In this document: in pieces, positions 1 through 8,975 of the stretch
How the letters are laid out: every line of letters begins with the position of its first letter
Position numbering within the stretch: position 1 is the first letter of the stretch
DNA from: Chitinophaga pinensis
GTDB taxonomy: Bacteria; Bacteroidota; Bacteroidia; Flavobacteriales_D; Crocinitomicaceae
NCBI GenBank assembly: GCA_945883825.1
Contig: CAMCYF010000007.1
Coordinates: 17,463 to 81,462, forward strand
Direction of reading: 5' to 3'
DNA length: 64,000 nt
The notes under the pieces: model-generated
Seen by the model: only the letters and a program-made list of their open reading frames with translations
Databases searched by the model: none
Told to the model about the DNA's origin: nothing
Program-made: the position numbers and the translations under genes

Positions 1-1632
1 ATTGATCTTATGGATTATTCTATTAAGGAAGAAGATTTAGCAAGAATTGAAGAAAAAATGAAAGCATTAGCGAAAGAAAGAAACCCTTTTATTCGCAAAG
101 AAATATCAAAAGCAGAAGCTCTTGCTTATTTTGATAAGAAACAAGATCCATATAAATTAGAATTGCTGTCGGAATTGGAAGATGGGACAATTACTTTTTA
201 TACTCAAGGGAATTTTACCGATTTATGCCGTGGCCCACATATTCCTGATACTGGATTTATAAAAGCAGTAAAATTAACCGCTATTGCAGGCGCATATTGG
301 CGAGGAGATGAAAAAAATAAGCAGCTAACTCGTATTTACGGAATTACTTTTCCCAAGCAAGCAGAGTTAACGGAGCATCTTGAGAAATTAGAAGAAGCAA
401 AAAGAAGGGATCACCGAAAATTGGGGAAAGAATTGGATTTATTTACCTTTTCACAAAAAGTTGGTCAAGGTCTTCCTCTCTGGCTTCCAAAAGGCGCAGC
501 TTTGCGAGAACGCTTAGAAAATTTCTTGAAAAAAGCACAGCGAAAAGCTGGCTATCAACAGGTAATTACGCCCCACATTGGAAATAAAGAATTGTACGTT
601 ACTTCCGGTCACTACGAAAAATATGGAGCAGATTCTTTTCAGCCTATTAAAACTCCAGATCCAAATGAGGAGTTTTATTTGAAGCCAATGAATTGCCCGC
701 ATCATTGTGAGATATTTAAGTCTAGACCTCGTTCATACAAGGATTTACCTGCACGCTTCGCGGAATTTGGGACAGTTTACCGTTACGAGCAGTCAGGAGA
801 ATTACACGGACTTACAAGAGTTCGCTCTTTTACCCAAGATGATGCGCATATTTTCTGTACGCAAGAACAAGTAAAAGACGAGTTTAAAAAAGTAATCGAT
901 ATTGTTCTTTACGTTTTAAAAACATTGGATTTCCAAAATTTTACAGCTCAAATTTCTTTGAGAGATCAAAAAGATCGTTCGAAATATATTGGTTCTGAAG
1001 AAAATTGGGAGAAGGCAGAAAATGCCATCATAGAAGCAGCTGCAGAAAAAAATCTTACTACAGTTGTAGCATACGGAGAAGCTGCATTTTATGGTCCGAA
1101 ACTAGATTTCATGGTGCAAGATGCACTCGGAAGAGAATGGCAATTGGGCACAATTCAGGTTGATTACAATTTGCCAGAGCGTTTTGAATTGGAATTTACA
1201 GGCGCTGACAATCAAAAACACCGACCTGTTATGATTCACCGAGCTCCATTTGGTTCGATGGAACGTTTTGTTGCAGTATTATTAGAACATTGTGCCGGAG
1301 ATTTCCCACTTTGGCTGACTTCAGATCAATTTATTATCCTTCCAATTTCAGAAAAATTCAACGACTACGCAGAAAAAGTTTCAGATTTCCTAAATAATTC
1401 CGATATTCGCGGACTTGTTGATGACCGAAATGAAAAAATAGGCAAGAAAATACGAGATGCGGAGCTTGCGAAAATTCCATTTATGCTCATTGTTGGAGAA
1501 AATGAATTTGCGAATAATCAAGTATCAGTAAGACAAAGAGGAGGAGGAGGAGACATGGGTGTTGTTTCTTTAGAAGAATTTAGAAAAATCGTACAGGAAG
1601 CTATTAATAAGGAATTGACAGTAGAACTTTAA
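1..1632 (+). CDS. thrS: Threonyl-tRNA synthetase, 5'-truncated by window edge
   Basis: Class II aminoacyl-tRNA synthetase that charges tRNA-Thr in the cytoplasm. The reading frame is open to base 1; the first ATG at 10 is internal, because the bases before it code Ile-Asp-Leu, which continue the editing-domain segment. The N-terminal TGS domain and part of the editing domain are therefore outside the window. Visible are the editing-domain remnant with CRGPHI, the catalytic core with GLPLWLPKG and the zinc/substrate motif [10 protein letters not shown], motif 3 around [11 protein letters not shown], and the C-terminal anticodon-binding domain ending with [13 protein letters not shown]. It is followed after 8 bp by infC, the usual thrS-infC-rpmI-rplT order. 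Identification is secure; only the start is missing. Confidence 0.97.
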   Translation: MDLMDYSIKEEDLARIEEKMKALAKERNPFIRKEISKAEALAYFDKKQDPYKLELLSELEDGTITFYTQGNFTDLCRGPHIPDTGFIKAVKLTAIAGAYWRGDEKNKQLTRIYGITFPKQAELTEHLEKLEEAKRRDHRKLGKELDLFTFSQKVGQGLPLWLPKGAALRERLENFLKKAQRKAGYQQVITPHIGNKELYVTSGHYEKYGADSFQPIKTPDPNEEFYLKPMNCPHHCEIFKSRPRSYKDLPARFAEFGTVYRYEQSGELHGLTRVRSFTQDDAHIFCTQEQVKDEFKKVIDIVLYVLKTLDFQNFTAQISLRDQKDRSKYIGSEENWEKAENAIIEAAAEKNLTTVVAYGEAAFYGPKLDFMVQDALGREWQLGTIQVDYNLPERFELEFTGADNQKHRPVMIHRAPFGSMERFVAVLLEHCAGDFPLWLTSDQFIILPISEKFNDYAEKVSDFLNNSDIRGLVDDRNEKIGKKIRDAELAKIPFMLIVGENEFANNQVSVRQRGGGGDMGVVSLEEFRKIVQEAINKELTVEL

Positions 1633-1640
1633 ATATATTA

Positions 1641-2186
1641 ATGAGAAGAAATTCAAAACCGTTTGTAAAAAGAGAAGAGGAAGCGCAACACCGCATAAAT
1701 GATAAAATTAGCGCACAAGAAATCCGCTTGGTAAATGAAGGTGAAGAACCTAAAGTGTTGACGCTAGCTGCGGCACTTGAAATGGCAGAAGCACAAGATA
1801 TGGATTTGGTAGAGATTTCACCAAATGCTAAACCACCGGTTTGTAAGATTATGGATTACAAGAAATTCTTGTACAACCAAAAAAGAAAACAAAAGGAATT
1901 AAAAGCAAAACAGAGTAAAATAGTTGTAAAAGAAATACGTTTCGGACCTAACACAGACGATCACGATTTTAACTTTAAATTGTCACACGCAAGGAAATTC
2001 CTTGAAGAAGGAAGCAAAGTAAAAGCTTTTGTTTTTTTTAGAGGTCGCTCAATTGTTTTTAAAGACCGAGGAGAAATATTATTATTGAAATTCATGCAAG
2101 AATTAGCAGATGTTGGGATAGTAGAGCAGTTGCCGAAATTAGAAGGAAAGAAAATGATCGTAATGATCAACTCAAAAAAGAAATAA
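1641..2186 (+). CDS. infC: Translation initiation factor IF-3
   Basis: IF-3 binds the 30S subunit and proofreads initiator tRNA and start-codon selection. The 181-residue length is normal. The N-terminal domain carries the family signature from [14 protein letters not shown], followed by a lysine-rich linker ([22 protein letters not shown]) and the C-terminal domain with [14 protein letters not shown]. The gene starts with ATG at 1641; many bacteria use an unusual AUU start for autoregulation, but no such codon is needed here. It sits 8 bp after thrS and about 40 bp before rpmI, so it is cotranscribed. Confidence 0.97.
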   Translation: MRRNSKPFVKREEEAQHRINDKISAQEIRLVNEGEEPKVLTLAAALEMAEAQDMDLVEISPNAKPPVCKIMDYKKFLYNQKRKQKELKAKQSKIVVKEIRFGPNTDDHDFNFKLSHARKFLEEGSKVKAFVFFRGRSIVFKDRGEILLLKFMQELADVGIVEQLPKLEGKKMIVMINSKKK

Positions 2187-2227
2187 AGAAGCTGATATAG
2201 TTGTTTAACTCAAAAAAAGAAGAAAAA

Positions 2228-2425
2228 ATGCCTAAAATGAAAACTAAATCCAGTGCTAAGAAGCGATTCACAATCACTGGGAGTGGAAAGATAAAGCGTA
2301 AGCACGCTTTTAAAAGCCACATCTTAACTAAAAAGGCTAAGAAGCGCAAACGTAATTTGACGCACGCAGGGCTTGTACACAATGCAGACCTTTCGAATAT
2401 CAAATTACAATTATGTATGAAATAG
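2228..2425 (+). CDS. rpmI: 50S ribosomal protein L35
   Basis: Small basic protein of the large ribosomal subunit, 65 residues. The start is set at the ATG of 2228, giving the canonical [14 protein letters not shown] opening; the frame is open nine codons further upstream to a TTG, but that extension does not belong to the family. The core shows [20 protein letters not shown]. The C-terminal end ([10 protein letters not shown]) is ordinary for Bacteroidota. It is the third gene of the thrS-infC-rpmI-rplT operon. The 91-bp spacer before rplT has no gene; a regulatory structure there is possible but I cannot show one. Confidence 0.96.
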   Translation: MPKMKTKSSAKKRFTITGSGKIKRKHAFKSHILTKKAKKRKRNLTHAGLVHNADLSNIKLQLCMK

Positions 2426-2516
2426 TCCTTTAGAGGTTTATCTATTGTTTAACCAAATAACGAGTATACAAGTCTTCTGAAACAATGTTGCACTCCTTAT
2501 TAAAAAACTTAAAATT

Positions 2517-2864
2517 ATGCCAAGATCAGTAAATCACGTCGCATCAAGAGCTAGAAGAAAGAACTTGATGAAATTAGCCAAAGGATACTTTGGTAGAAGA
2601 AAAAATGTCTGGACTGTTGCAAAAAATGCAGTTGAAAAAGGACTAGTTTATGCCTACTCAGGTCGTAAGCAAAAGAAAAGAAATTTCCGTTCTCTTTGGA
2701 TTACCCGTATAAATGCAGGAGTTCGTCAATACGGAATGAGTTATTCTCAATTTATGGGTGCTGTGCACAAAAGTGGTGTTGAGTTAAATCGTAAGGTTCT
2801 TGCAGATTTAGCGATGAATCACCCTGAAGCTTTTAAAGCTGTTGTGGACTCTGTAAATAAATAA
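2517..2864 (+). CDS. rplT: 50S ribosomal protein L20
   Basis: Large-subunit assembly protein that binds 23S rRNA; in other bacteria it also represses its own operon by binding a leader RNA. The 115-residue length is normal, beginning [16 protein letters not shown], with the basic N-terminal tail and the globular part containing [20 protein letters not shown]. It is the last gene of the operon: a strong hairpin and T-run follow at 2882-2917. Confidence 0.97.
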   Translation: MPRSVNHVASRARRKNLMKLAKGYFGRRKNVWTVAKNAVEKGLVYAYSGRKQKKRNFRSLWITRINAGVRQYGMSYSQFMGAVHKSGVELNRKVLADLAMNHPEAFKAVVDSVNK

Positions 2865-2881
2865 GTGTAAAAAGTATCAGC

Positions 2882-2917
2882 AAAAGCCATTAGTCCTTGA
2901 TTAATGGCTTTTTTTTT
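2882..2917 (+). terminator. Rho-independent terminator after rplT
   Basis: The two arms at 2882-2892 and 2902-2910 (AAGCCATTA / TAATGGCTT) form a nine-pair stem with a nine-base loop and run into nine or more T residues. It lies 18 bp after the rplT stop and closes the ribosomal-protein operon. Confidence 0.9.
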
Positions 2918-2963
2918 GTTGAAAAGTATTCAGTTCCTATTTATTTCTTCCTTTATTTGAATG

Positions 2964-2971
2964 TAATTTTG
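2964..2971 (+). promoter_or_regulatory. Putative -7 element (TAnnTTTG) for the Gfo/Idh gene
   Basis: TAATTTTG matches the Bacteroidota -7 consensus and lies 11 bp before the ATG at 2983, so the leader would be very short. No convincing TTTG -33 element lies at the usual distance, so this is a moderate call. Confidence 0.45.
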
Positions 2972-2982
2972 AAAAAAAAGTC

Positions 2983-3969
2983 ATGTTAAAAATTGGTCTT
3001 ATTGGTGCAGGGCATTTAGGGAAAGTTCACCTTAAACTTATCTTGGAATTATCAGATTACTTCAACTTAGTCGGTTTTTATGATGAGGACAAAGAAAATT
3101 CCGCTAAGGTTTCTGCTCAATTTAATGTGAGATCTTTCGGCAGTATTAATGAATTACTTCAGCAGGTAGATTGTGTTGATATAGTTACTCCAACGCTAGT
3201 TCATTATTCAACAGCTACCGAAGCTTTGCGAATGAGAAAACATGTGTTTATCGAAAAACCCTTGTCAGAAACAATCGCTGAAGCCCAAAAATTGGTCTCG
3301 CTAACAACAGAGGCAGATGTTAAAGTTCAAGTTGGACATGTAGAGCGTTTTAATCCGGCATTCCAAGCAGCTCTTCCTTATTTTGATAATCCCATGTTCA
3401 TAGAAACTCATCGCTTGGCACAATTTAACCCACGTGGGACAGATGTGCCAGTGGTTTTAGATTTAATGATTCACGATATTGACATTGTGCTTAGCGTTGT
3501 TAAATCTCGTATTAAAAAAATATCAGCATCTGGAGTAGCAGTTATTAGTGATACGCATGATATTACAAATGCGCGCTTAGAATTTGAAAATGGAACAGTA
3601 GCAAATCTTACAGCTTCTAGGATTTCATTGAAGAACATGCGGAAATCAAGGTTTTTTCAAAAAGATGCTTACATAAGTGTCGATTTCTTGACAAAAGAAT
3701 TAGAGGTTGTAAGAATGCAAGATGTTATTGGTGAAGCTGACCCTTTTGATATTGTCCTAGATTTAGGGCCAAACAAAGCACCAAAAAAGATATTTATAGA
3801 TAAGCCAGAATTGCAAGAAATAAATGCTATTAAAGAAGAATTAAAATCTTTTTATGATGCCATCACTCAAAATGTAAGTCCTAAAGTTACTGTGGAAGAT
3901 GGTTGTGCTGCAATGGAAGTGGCAATTGAAATAATTGAAAAATTAAAGAAAAATCAAATTCATTTTTAG
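2983..3969 (+). CDS. Gfo/Idh/MocA-family NAD(P)-dependent oxidoreductase
   Basis: The N-terminal Rossmann fold begins at the first residues with GLIGAGHLGKVH (dinucleotide-binding GxGxxG). The family signature EKPLSETIAEA follows at about residue 94 and VGHVERFNP near 120, then the C-terminal beta-sheet dimerisation domain. Length (328 residues) is typical. These enzymes oxidise sugars or sugar nucleotides; the exact substrate cannot be read here. The gene is followed by a lipoprotein and a polyprenyl-phosphate sugar transferase, which suggests, but does not prove, a role in making a polysaccharide precursor. Confidence 0.85.
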   Translation: MLKIGLIGAGHLGKVHLKLILELSDYFNLVGFYDEDKENSAKVSAQFNVRSFGSINELLQQVDCVDIVTPTLVHYSTATEALRMRKHVFIEKPLSETIAEAQKLVSLTTEADVKVQVGHVERFNPAFQAALPYFDNPMFIETHRLAQFNPRGTDVPVVLDLMIHDIDIVLSVVKSRIKKISASGVAVISDTHDITNARLEFENGTVANLTASRISLKNMRKSRFFQKDAYISVDFLTKELEVVRMQDVIGEADPFDIVLDLGPNKAPKKIFIDKPELQEINAIKEELKSFYDAITQNVSPKVTVEDGCAAMEVAIEIIEKLKKNQIHF

Positions 3970-4003
3970 GCAATAATTTATCTTTTACTTCGTTTTTTTT
4001 TCA

Positions 4004-4867
4004 ATGAGTCGTTTATCCTTTTTCTTACTCCTTTTTCTCGGTTTTACAGCTTGTGTTAAAAACAATCCAGATCCATCTTGGTTGGAAGTAACAGCATGGA
4101 CGCTACAAAGTAATATTGATCTTTCAGGTGATGAAGGAGAATTAAGCCATAACATTACTGAGGCTTGGGTTTTAATAGACGATAAAGTAATTGGTGTGTT
4201 TCAAGTCCCGTTTAAAATACCAATTTTAAAGGATGGAATGTGCAACATTAAGATTTATCCTGCAATAAAAAACAATGGGATTTCAGCAACCAAAAAAATC
4301 TATCCTTTCCTAGAAGTTTATGAAGTAAATCAAACATTGACTAAAAACCAAACACTTACTCTAAATCCTGTTACGAAATATAAGTCAGTAACTCAATTTT
4401 GGATTGAAGATTTTGAAGGAGTTAACATTTCACTAACAGATGATCCAAATACTTCAATAGCAGTTTGTGAAACAGTAAACGAAAATTTACAGCCCTTTAA
4501 TGGTAGTTTCTACGGGAAGATAAGTTTGAATTCTATTGATTCATTATGGGTTGCGTATACGGAACAGCTTTTTATCGCAAAGGGAAAGGAAGCCTATTTA
4601 GAAATTGACTACCATAATACAAATTCCTTAACGACCGGCTTAATTTATGCCTCTCCTACTGGTGTTACTAACAATATAAATATTCGCTTAAATGCTCAAA
4701 ACCCTGAAACAGCTGTATGGAAAAAAATATATATTGAGTTAAAAGAGTTAATTACGGCATCTCCCAATTCAAGCAACTTTCAACAATCTTTTTCCTGTTA
4801 TTTAGACCCCGGGCAAATCTCGACAGAAATTTTAATTGACAATATTAAAGTTGTATATTTTAATTAG
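4004..4867 (+). CDS. Uncharacterised outer-membrane-type lipoprotein
   Basis: 287 residues. The N-terminal signal peptide ends in a lipobox (LGFTAC, Cys at about residue 17), so the mature protein should be lipid-anchored. No catalytic motif is seen. The region after residue 30 looks beta-rich, and the final 130 residues (from about WIEDFEGVN) resemble a carbohydrate-binding-like jelly roll in pattern only. It is placed between a Gfo/Idh dehydrogenase and a sugar transferase, with 1 bp to the latter's start, so it probably shares their transcript. I do not recognise a named family. Confidence 0.7.
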   Translation: MSRLSFFLLLFLGFTACVKNNPDPSWLEVTAWTLQSNIDLSGDEGELSHNITEAWVLIDDKVIGVFQVPFKIPILKDGMCNIKIYPAIKNNGISATKKIYPFLEVYEVNQTLTKNQTLTLNPVTKYKSVTQFWIEDFEGVNISLTDDPNTSIAVCETVNENLQPFNGSFYGKISLNSIDSLWVAYTEQLFIAKGKEAYLEIDYHNTNSLTTGLIYASPTGVTNNINIRLNAQNPETAVWKKIYIELKELITASPNSSNFQQSFSCYLDPGQISTEILIDNIKVVYFN

Positions 4868-4868
4868 T

Positions 4869-6260
4869 ATGAAAGATAGATATTGGGTTGTGCTTTTTCT
4901 ATTTTTTGATTTTTTAACGGCTGTAATTGCTTGGTCCTCTTTTTTCTACTTACGGCAAACAGTATTAGAAAAATCTGAATTTAAAGTAGACTCGAATTTT
5001 ATTTATGGTGTTCTTTTAATTCCATTAGTTTGGGTCTTGTTTTATTATGTTCAGGGCACTTACATCTCGATTCGACAGATGTTTCGTTTGAAAATGCTAA
5101 ACCTGACCTTAATTGCATCATTTTTTGGGGTAATTCTGATATTTTTTATCTTACTTCTAGATGATGAAGTTAAGTCCTATGAGATTTATTATCAGTCTGT
5201 CATCTTGCTTTTCTCTTTGCATTTCATGCTAACAATAATTCCTCGCCTAATTATAAATTCCATTATGATTTGGTCTATTCGTAAACCAGGTAATGGTTTT
5301 AAAACAATTATTCTTGGTGGAAATGAAAAAGCCCTAGAAATTTATAACGAAATGATTTCTCATCCACTAAATGTTAATTCAATTATCGGCTATGTAAATC
5401 TAAATGGAAAAGATTATCTCTTAAGTGAACACATAAATTATTTAGGTCATGAAACTGATCTAGAGCGCATTCTAAGTGAGCATAAAGTTGAGGAAGTGAT
5501 TATTGCTATTGAAAGCTCAGATCACAATCGCTTAAAAGATCTTTTGCTCCGTATAGACGACGGACATATTAGAATTAAATTATTGCCCGATGCATATGTA
5601 ATATTATCTGGAAGTGTTAAGATGACGAATATTTATGGTGCACTTTTACTTGAATTAAAATCTGATATTATGCCATTTTGGCAACAAGCGATAAAACGCG
5701 TAATGGATTTTTTAATTTCATTCATTGCTGTAATTCTTCTCACTCCCTTTTTTATTTTCTCTGCGATTGCTGTGAAATTTTCTTCTCCTGGGCCTATTTT
5801 ATATTTGCAAGAAAGAGTGGGACTTAAGGGTGCTATTTTTAAAATCATAAAATTCAGAACCATGTACGTAGATTCTGAAAATCTGGGACCTCAACTTTCT
5901 TCAGAAAATGATCCACGTATCACTAAGATTGGTCGTTTTATGCGCAAAACAAGGCTAGATGAATTTCCACAATTTATAAATGTTCTTTTTGGACAAATGT
6001 CGCTTGTTGGACCAAGACCTGAACGACAATTTTATATCGATCAAATTGTAAAACTTGAAGCGCAATATTTGCATCTAAATCGTGTGAGACCAGGAATTAC
6101 CTCTTGGGGACAAGTGAAATTTGGCTATGCAGAAAACGTAGAACAAATGCTGCAACGAATGAAGTTTGATCTGATTTACCTGAAAAATAGAAGTTTAGCA
6201 CTGGACATTAAAATAATGTTTTATACTGTAATTATCGTTTTAAAAGCAAAAGGAAAATAA
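4869..6260 (+). CDS. Polyprenyl-phosphate glycosyl-1-phosphate transferase (initiating sugar transferase)
   Basis: WbaP/WcaJ-type enzyme that moves a sugar-1-phosphate onto undecaprenyl phosphate, the first step of surface polysaccharide assembly at the inner membrane. ATG at 4869 is preferred over an upstream ATG at 4836, which lies inside the preceding gene. The N-terminal third has about four membrane segments, followed by a soluble NAD-fold-like domain ([14 protein letters not shown]), a further membrane segment at about residue 285, and the catalytic C-terminal domain with [10 protein letters not shown], the [10 protein letters not shown] motif and LVGPRPERQ. About 463 residues, full length. 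No other glycosyltransferases are adjacent, so it may serve a polysaccharide locus elsewhere. Confidence 0.92.
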   Translation: MKDRYWVVLFLFFDFLTAVIAWSSFFYLRQTVLEKSEFKVDSNFIYGVLLIPLVWVLFYYVQGTYISIRQMFRLKMLNLTLIASFFGVILIFFILLLDDEVKSYEIYYQSVILLFSLHFMLTIIPRLIINSIMIWSIRKPGNGFKTIILGGNEKALEIYNEMISHPLNVNSIIGYVNLNGKDYLLSEHINYLGHETDLERILSEHKVEEVIIAIESSDHNRLKDLLLRIDDGHIRIKLLPDAYVILSGSVKMTNIYGALLLELKSDIMPFWQQAIKRVMDFLISFIAVILLTPFFIFSAIAVKFSSPGPILYLQERVGLKGAIFKIIKFRTMYVDSENLGPQLSSENDPRITKIGRFMRKTRLDEFPQFINVLFGQMSLVGPRPERQFYIDQIVKLEAQYLHLNRVRPGITSWGQVKFGYAENVEQMLQRMKFDLIYLKNRSLALDIKIMFYTVIIVLKAKGK

Positions 6261-6273
6261 TATCCTGATAGAA

Positions 6274-6304
6274 TTTGATAATTCAAATAGTATTTCTATC
6301 TTTG
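6274..6304 (+). promoter_or_regulatory. Promoter of rpsP-rimM
   Basis: A full Bacteroidota housekeeping promoter: TTTG at 6274-6277, a 19-bp spacer, and TATCTTTG at 6297-6304. The predicted transcript start is near 6308, giving a leader of about 53 nt before rpsP. This is one of the two best matches to the consensus in the window. Confidence 0.8.
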
Positions 6305-6360
6305 CATCCCGAATAAATTATTTATAAACCAAGGTTTCGGACCTTAAATTGTAAAAGAAA

Positions 6361-7152
6361 ATGGCAACAAGAATCAGATTGCAAAGACACGGTAAAAAAG
6401 GAAAACCGTTTTTTCACTTAGTAGCAGCAGATAGTCGTGCGAAAAGAGATGGTAAATTCATTGAAAAATTAGGAACATATAATCCAACTGCAAATCCAGC
6501 TGTGATTGATATTAATTTTGAAAGAACATTGACTTGGGTTCAAACCGGAGCAGAAATGTCCGACACAGCTCGCGCAATTCTTTCTTATAAAGGTGTGCTT
6601 TATAAAAGTCACCTAATCAATGGTGTTAAAAAAGGTGCTTTAACAATGGAACAAGTTGAAGAACGTTTTACACTTTGGGTAAATGAAAAAGAATCTAAAA
6701 TAATAAACAAAATTGATGGCTTAGCTGCAAAAGCAATTGCAAGTAAAAATGCAAAAATGAAGTCAGAAGCCGATGCAAATATTGCTAAAGCAGCTCAAAT
6801 TGAACTTAAAAATACAGTTGTTGAAGAAGTTGTTGCAGAGGAAACTCCAGCAGAAGAATCAGTAAATGAAGAAGTTGCATCAGAGGAAACTCCAACAGAA
6901 GAAACAGTAACTGAAGAAGTTGCATCAGAGGAAACTTCAATAGAAGAAACAGTAACTGAAGAGGTTGTTGCAGAGGAAACTCCAGCAGAAGAAACAGTAA
7001 CTGAAGAAGTAGTTGCAGAGGAAACAGTAACTGAAGAAGTTGTTGCTGAGGAAACTCCAGTAGAGGAAACAGTAACTGAAGAAGTTGTAGCAGAGGAAAC
7101 ACCTGCAGAGGAAACACCAACAGAAGAAAAATCAGCAGATACAGCTGAATAA
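6361..7152 (+). CDS. rpsP: 30S ribosomal protein S16 with long acidic repeat tail
   Basis: Residues 1-80 are ordinary S16 (MATRIRLQRHGKKGKPF, then DGKFIEKLGTYNP), a small-subunit assembly protein. Bacterial S16 is usually about 80-90 residues; Bacteroidota versions are longer. Here the protein runs to 263 residues. A helical lysine/alanine-rich linker (about 100-150) is followed by a tail of about 105 residues made of 15-residue units of the form EEVVAEETPAEETVT. The tail is almost only Glu, Val, Ala, Thr and Pro, hence strongly negative and probably disordered. S16 is fused in frame with no stop or frameshift. The gene heads an operon with rimM, 6 bp downstream. Confidence 0.95.
   Translation: MATRIRLQRHGKKGKPFFHLVAADSRAKRDGKFIEKLGTYNPTANPAVIDINFERTLTWVQTGAEMSDTARAILSYKGVLYKSHLINGVKKGALTMEQVEERFTLWVNEKESKIINKIDGLAAKAIASKNAKMKSEADANIAKAAQIELKNTVVEEVVAEETPAEESVNEEVASEETPTEETVTEEVASEETSIEETVTEEVVAEETPAEETVTEEVVAEETVTEEVVAEETPVEETVTEEVVAEETPAEETPTEEKSADTAE
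6817..7131 (+). repeat. 45-bp coding tandem repeats in the rpsP tail
   Basis: About six full 45-bp units plus one shortened 30-bp unit, each encoding 15 residues rich in Glu, Val, Ala and Thr. The units remain similar at the DNA level (repeated GAAGAAGTTGTTGCAGAGG-type blocks), so copy number could change by slippage or recombination while keeping the frame. Confidence 0.85.
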
Positions 7153-7158
7153 GCTTAG

Positions 7159-7695
7159 ATGACTATAAAAGATTGTTTTTACTTAGGTAAAATAGCGAAA
7201 CTTCACGGATTTAAAGGTGAAGTTTCCTTGTTTTTGGACGTTACTAATCCGAGTGATTACAAAGATTTAGAATCAGTTTATGTAGATGTAGATGGCGTAC
7301 TAACTCCATTTTTTATTGAGTCTGTAAAACTCAAAAACAAAAATTTTATCGCTGTAAAATTTCAAGGAGTGAATGATGAAAGCTCAGCTCAGCGCTTACT
7401 TAAAAAATCACTTTACTTGCCTGAAGAAATTCTTCCTGATTTAAAAGGCACTCAGTTTTATGATCACGAAATTATTGGGTTCAAAGTATTAGATGATGTG
7501 CATGGTGATATCGGAGAAGTAGAAAATGTAATTGATCTTGCTGCAAATCCATTATTACAAACTATTTGTAAAGGAAAAGAAGTGCTAGTTCCTATTTTTG
7601 ATGGTTTGGTACAAAAAATAGATCGTAAAAACAAGATACTTTACATCAAAGCACCTGAAGGTCTAATCGATTTGTACTTATCTGACAGTATTTAA
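7159..7695 (+). CDS. rimM: 16S rRNA processing protein RimM
   Basis: Ribosome maturation factor that binds S19 and helps process the 30S head. The 178-residue length is normal. The N-terminal RimM barrel begins CFYLGKIAKLHGFKGEV, and the C-terminal PRC-like barrel carries LIGF-type FKVLDDVHGDIGEV and ends with VLVPIFDGLVQKID and a typical APEGLIDLYL tail. It follows rpsP by 6 bp. Its last 18 bp overlap the end of the convergent GH3 gene. Confidence 0.96.
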   Translation: MTIKDCFYLGKIAKLHGFKGEVSLFLDVTNPSDYKDLESVYVDVDGVLTPFFIESVKLKNKNFIAVKFQGVNDESSAQRLLKKSLYLPEEILPDLKGTQFYDHEIIGFKVLDDVHGDIGEVENVIDLAANPLLQTICKGKEVLVPIFDGLVQKIDRKNKILYIKAPEGLIDLYLSDSI

Positions 7696-8829
7696 AAGTC
7701 CCAAGGAAAGCTTCATTCGAATAATACGCTTTGCAGCTGCATCTACTTTCGCTCTAAACACTTTATCTGTTTTATAGCTCGCAAGTAATTCTGAGTGAGC
7801 TTTCTTTGCGTCTAAAGGCATTAAAACAATGTCACAGCCTGCTGAAATTGCTTTTGTCGCTGCATTTGGAACATTTACAACTCCTCCCATATTCATTGCG
7901 TCTGTTACAATTAAACCTTTAAAACCAAGGCTATCACGCAACAAACCTTTTACAATTATTTCAGAACAAGTTGAGGGCAAACCTTTTGTATCAAATTGGC
8001 TGTTGTTTTTAACTGCAATGTGTGCAATCATAATTGACAAAACCCCGTTTTTTATAAGAAGAGGGTAATTTTGTAACTCTTTTAGAGGACCATCAATTAC
8101 TTGAAGAGCTTTATGTGTATCACCAGAAACTAAACCATGTCCTGGAAAATGCTTTGCTGTTGCAAGGATATTATTTCGTTGAGTTTCTTGAATAAAAGCA
8201 TTTGACCATGGAATAATATTTTCGGGCTTTGCGCCAAAACTTCTAAATCCAACAGTCTGATTTGCCGACATATCAACAACTGGAGAAAAATTATAATTAA
8301 TCCCAATAGCATTTAAGTCTTTGGAAATAGTTGCAGCTACACTGTTTACTTCTTCTATAGAAATTAATTCATTTGCTTTTTTAACCGGTACAGAACCAAT
8401 TATTTTTCGGTTTACCAAACTTGGCTCAGCATCTGCGCTATATAAAAAAGGTAAATTACCTCTTTTCTTATTATTAGATTCAAATTCCTTAATCCAAGTT
8501 GTGAATTCTTCTTTCGTTCCATTTAACATCAGAACTCCACCAATTACTCTATCTTTTATGTGCTGATCAATTGCTTCTTTTTTTTGTCCCAAACGACCAA
8601 CTGCAGGCATTATTAATTGTGCTACAATAGCTGTATCATCCATACTTTCAAAAATTCGATTCACTTCTTTATCTAAAGCATTATTGTCTTCTAGGTAATT
8701 TGATAATTGAAAAGTATAGCTAGTTAATTGCTTATTAACTAAAGAAGGTCTTTCTGTTTTTTTTGCTTCTTGAGCACAACCCTGAAAAATTAGGCCAATA
8801 AGAATAGTAAATATTACAAAGTGTTTCAT
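7678..8829 (-). CDS. GH3-family beta-N-acetylhexosaminidase (NagZ-like) lipoprotein, catalytic domain only
   Basis: Probable exported glycosidase that removes GlcNAc from peptidoglycan fragments. A signal peptide with a lipobox (FQGC, Cys18) predicts a periplasm-facing lipoprotein, unlike cytoplasmic NagZ of enterobacteria. The 383 residues are a single GH3 N-terminal TIM-barrel: the NagZ signature AKHFPGHG with GDTHKAL (Asp-His general acid/base pair) lies at about residue 220, and VTDAMNMGG holds the nucleophile Asp. In many Bacteroidota this domain is fused to a GH3 C-terminal-like domain and a serine beta-lactamase-like domain in one protein of nearly 1000 residues. Here it ends after the barrel, and the missing parts appear as the separate gene at 60215-62140. 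Confidence 0.9.
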   Translation of the reverse strand: MKHFVIFTILIGLIFQGCAQEAKKTERPSLVNKQLTSYTFQLSNYLEDNNALDKEVNRIFESMDDTAIVAQLIMPAVGRLGQKKEAIDQHIKDRVIGGVLMLNGTKEEFTTWIKEFESNNKKRGNLPFLYSADAEPSLVNRKIIGSVPVKKANELISIEEVNSVAATISKDLNAIGINYNFSPVVDMSANQTVGFRSFGAKPENIIPWSNAFIQETQRNNILATAKHFPGHGLVSGDTHKALQVIDGPLKELQNYPLLIKNGVLSIMIAHIAVKNNSQFDTKGLPSTCSEIIVKGLLRDSLGFKGLIVTDAMNMGGVVNVPNAATKAISAGCDIVLMPLDAKKAHSELLASYKTDKVFRAKVDAAAKRIIRMKLSLGLLNTVR

Positions 8830-8975
8830 TATTATTTTTTTATAAAATTAAGCCATTTATTATTTCTTGTTTTTTTAATTTACTTAAATTACAAACAAAT
8901 TAAATGTCAATAACTTAAAAAAGCAACCTTTCCTACAATTTATTCGTCTTGATTTTGTAACTAAAAATTTATACT

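Noticed and set aside
2426..2516. L20 autoregulatory leader between rpmI and rplT
   Set aside because: The spacer is long enough, but I could not find a stem arrangement resembling the L20-binding helix or pseudoknot; left unannotated.
6806..7120. A 104-residue Leu/Gln/Phe-rich frame on the minus strand opposite the rpsP tail
   Set aside because: It is the mirror image of the Glu-rich repeat codons of rpsP, has no independent start context, and its composition is just the complement of the repeats.
6817..7131. Possible CRISPR-like array because of regular repeats
   Set aside because: The repeats are contiguous, code in frame for the S16 tail and have no unique spacers.
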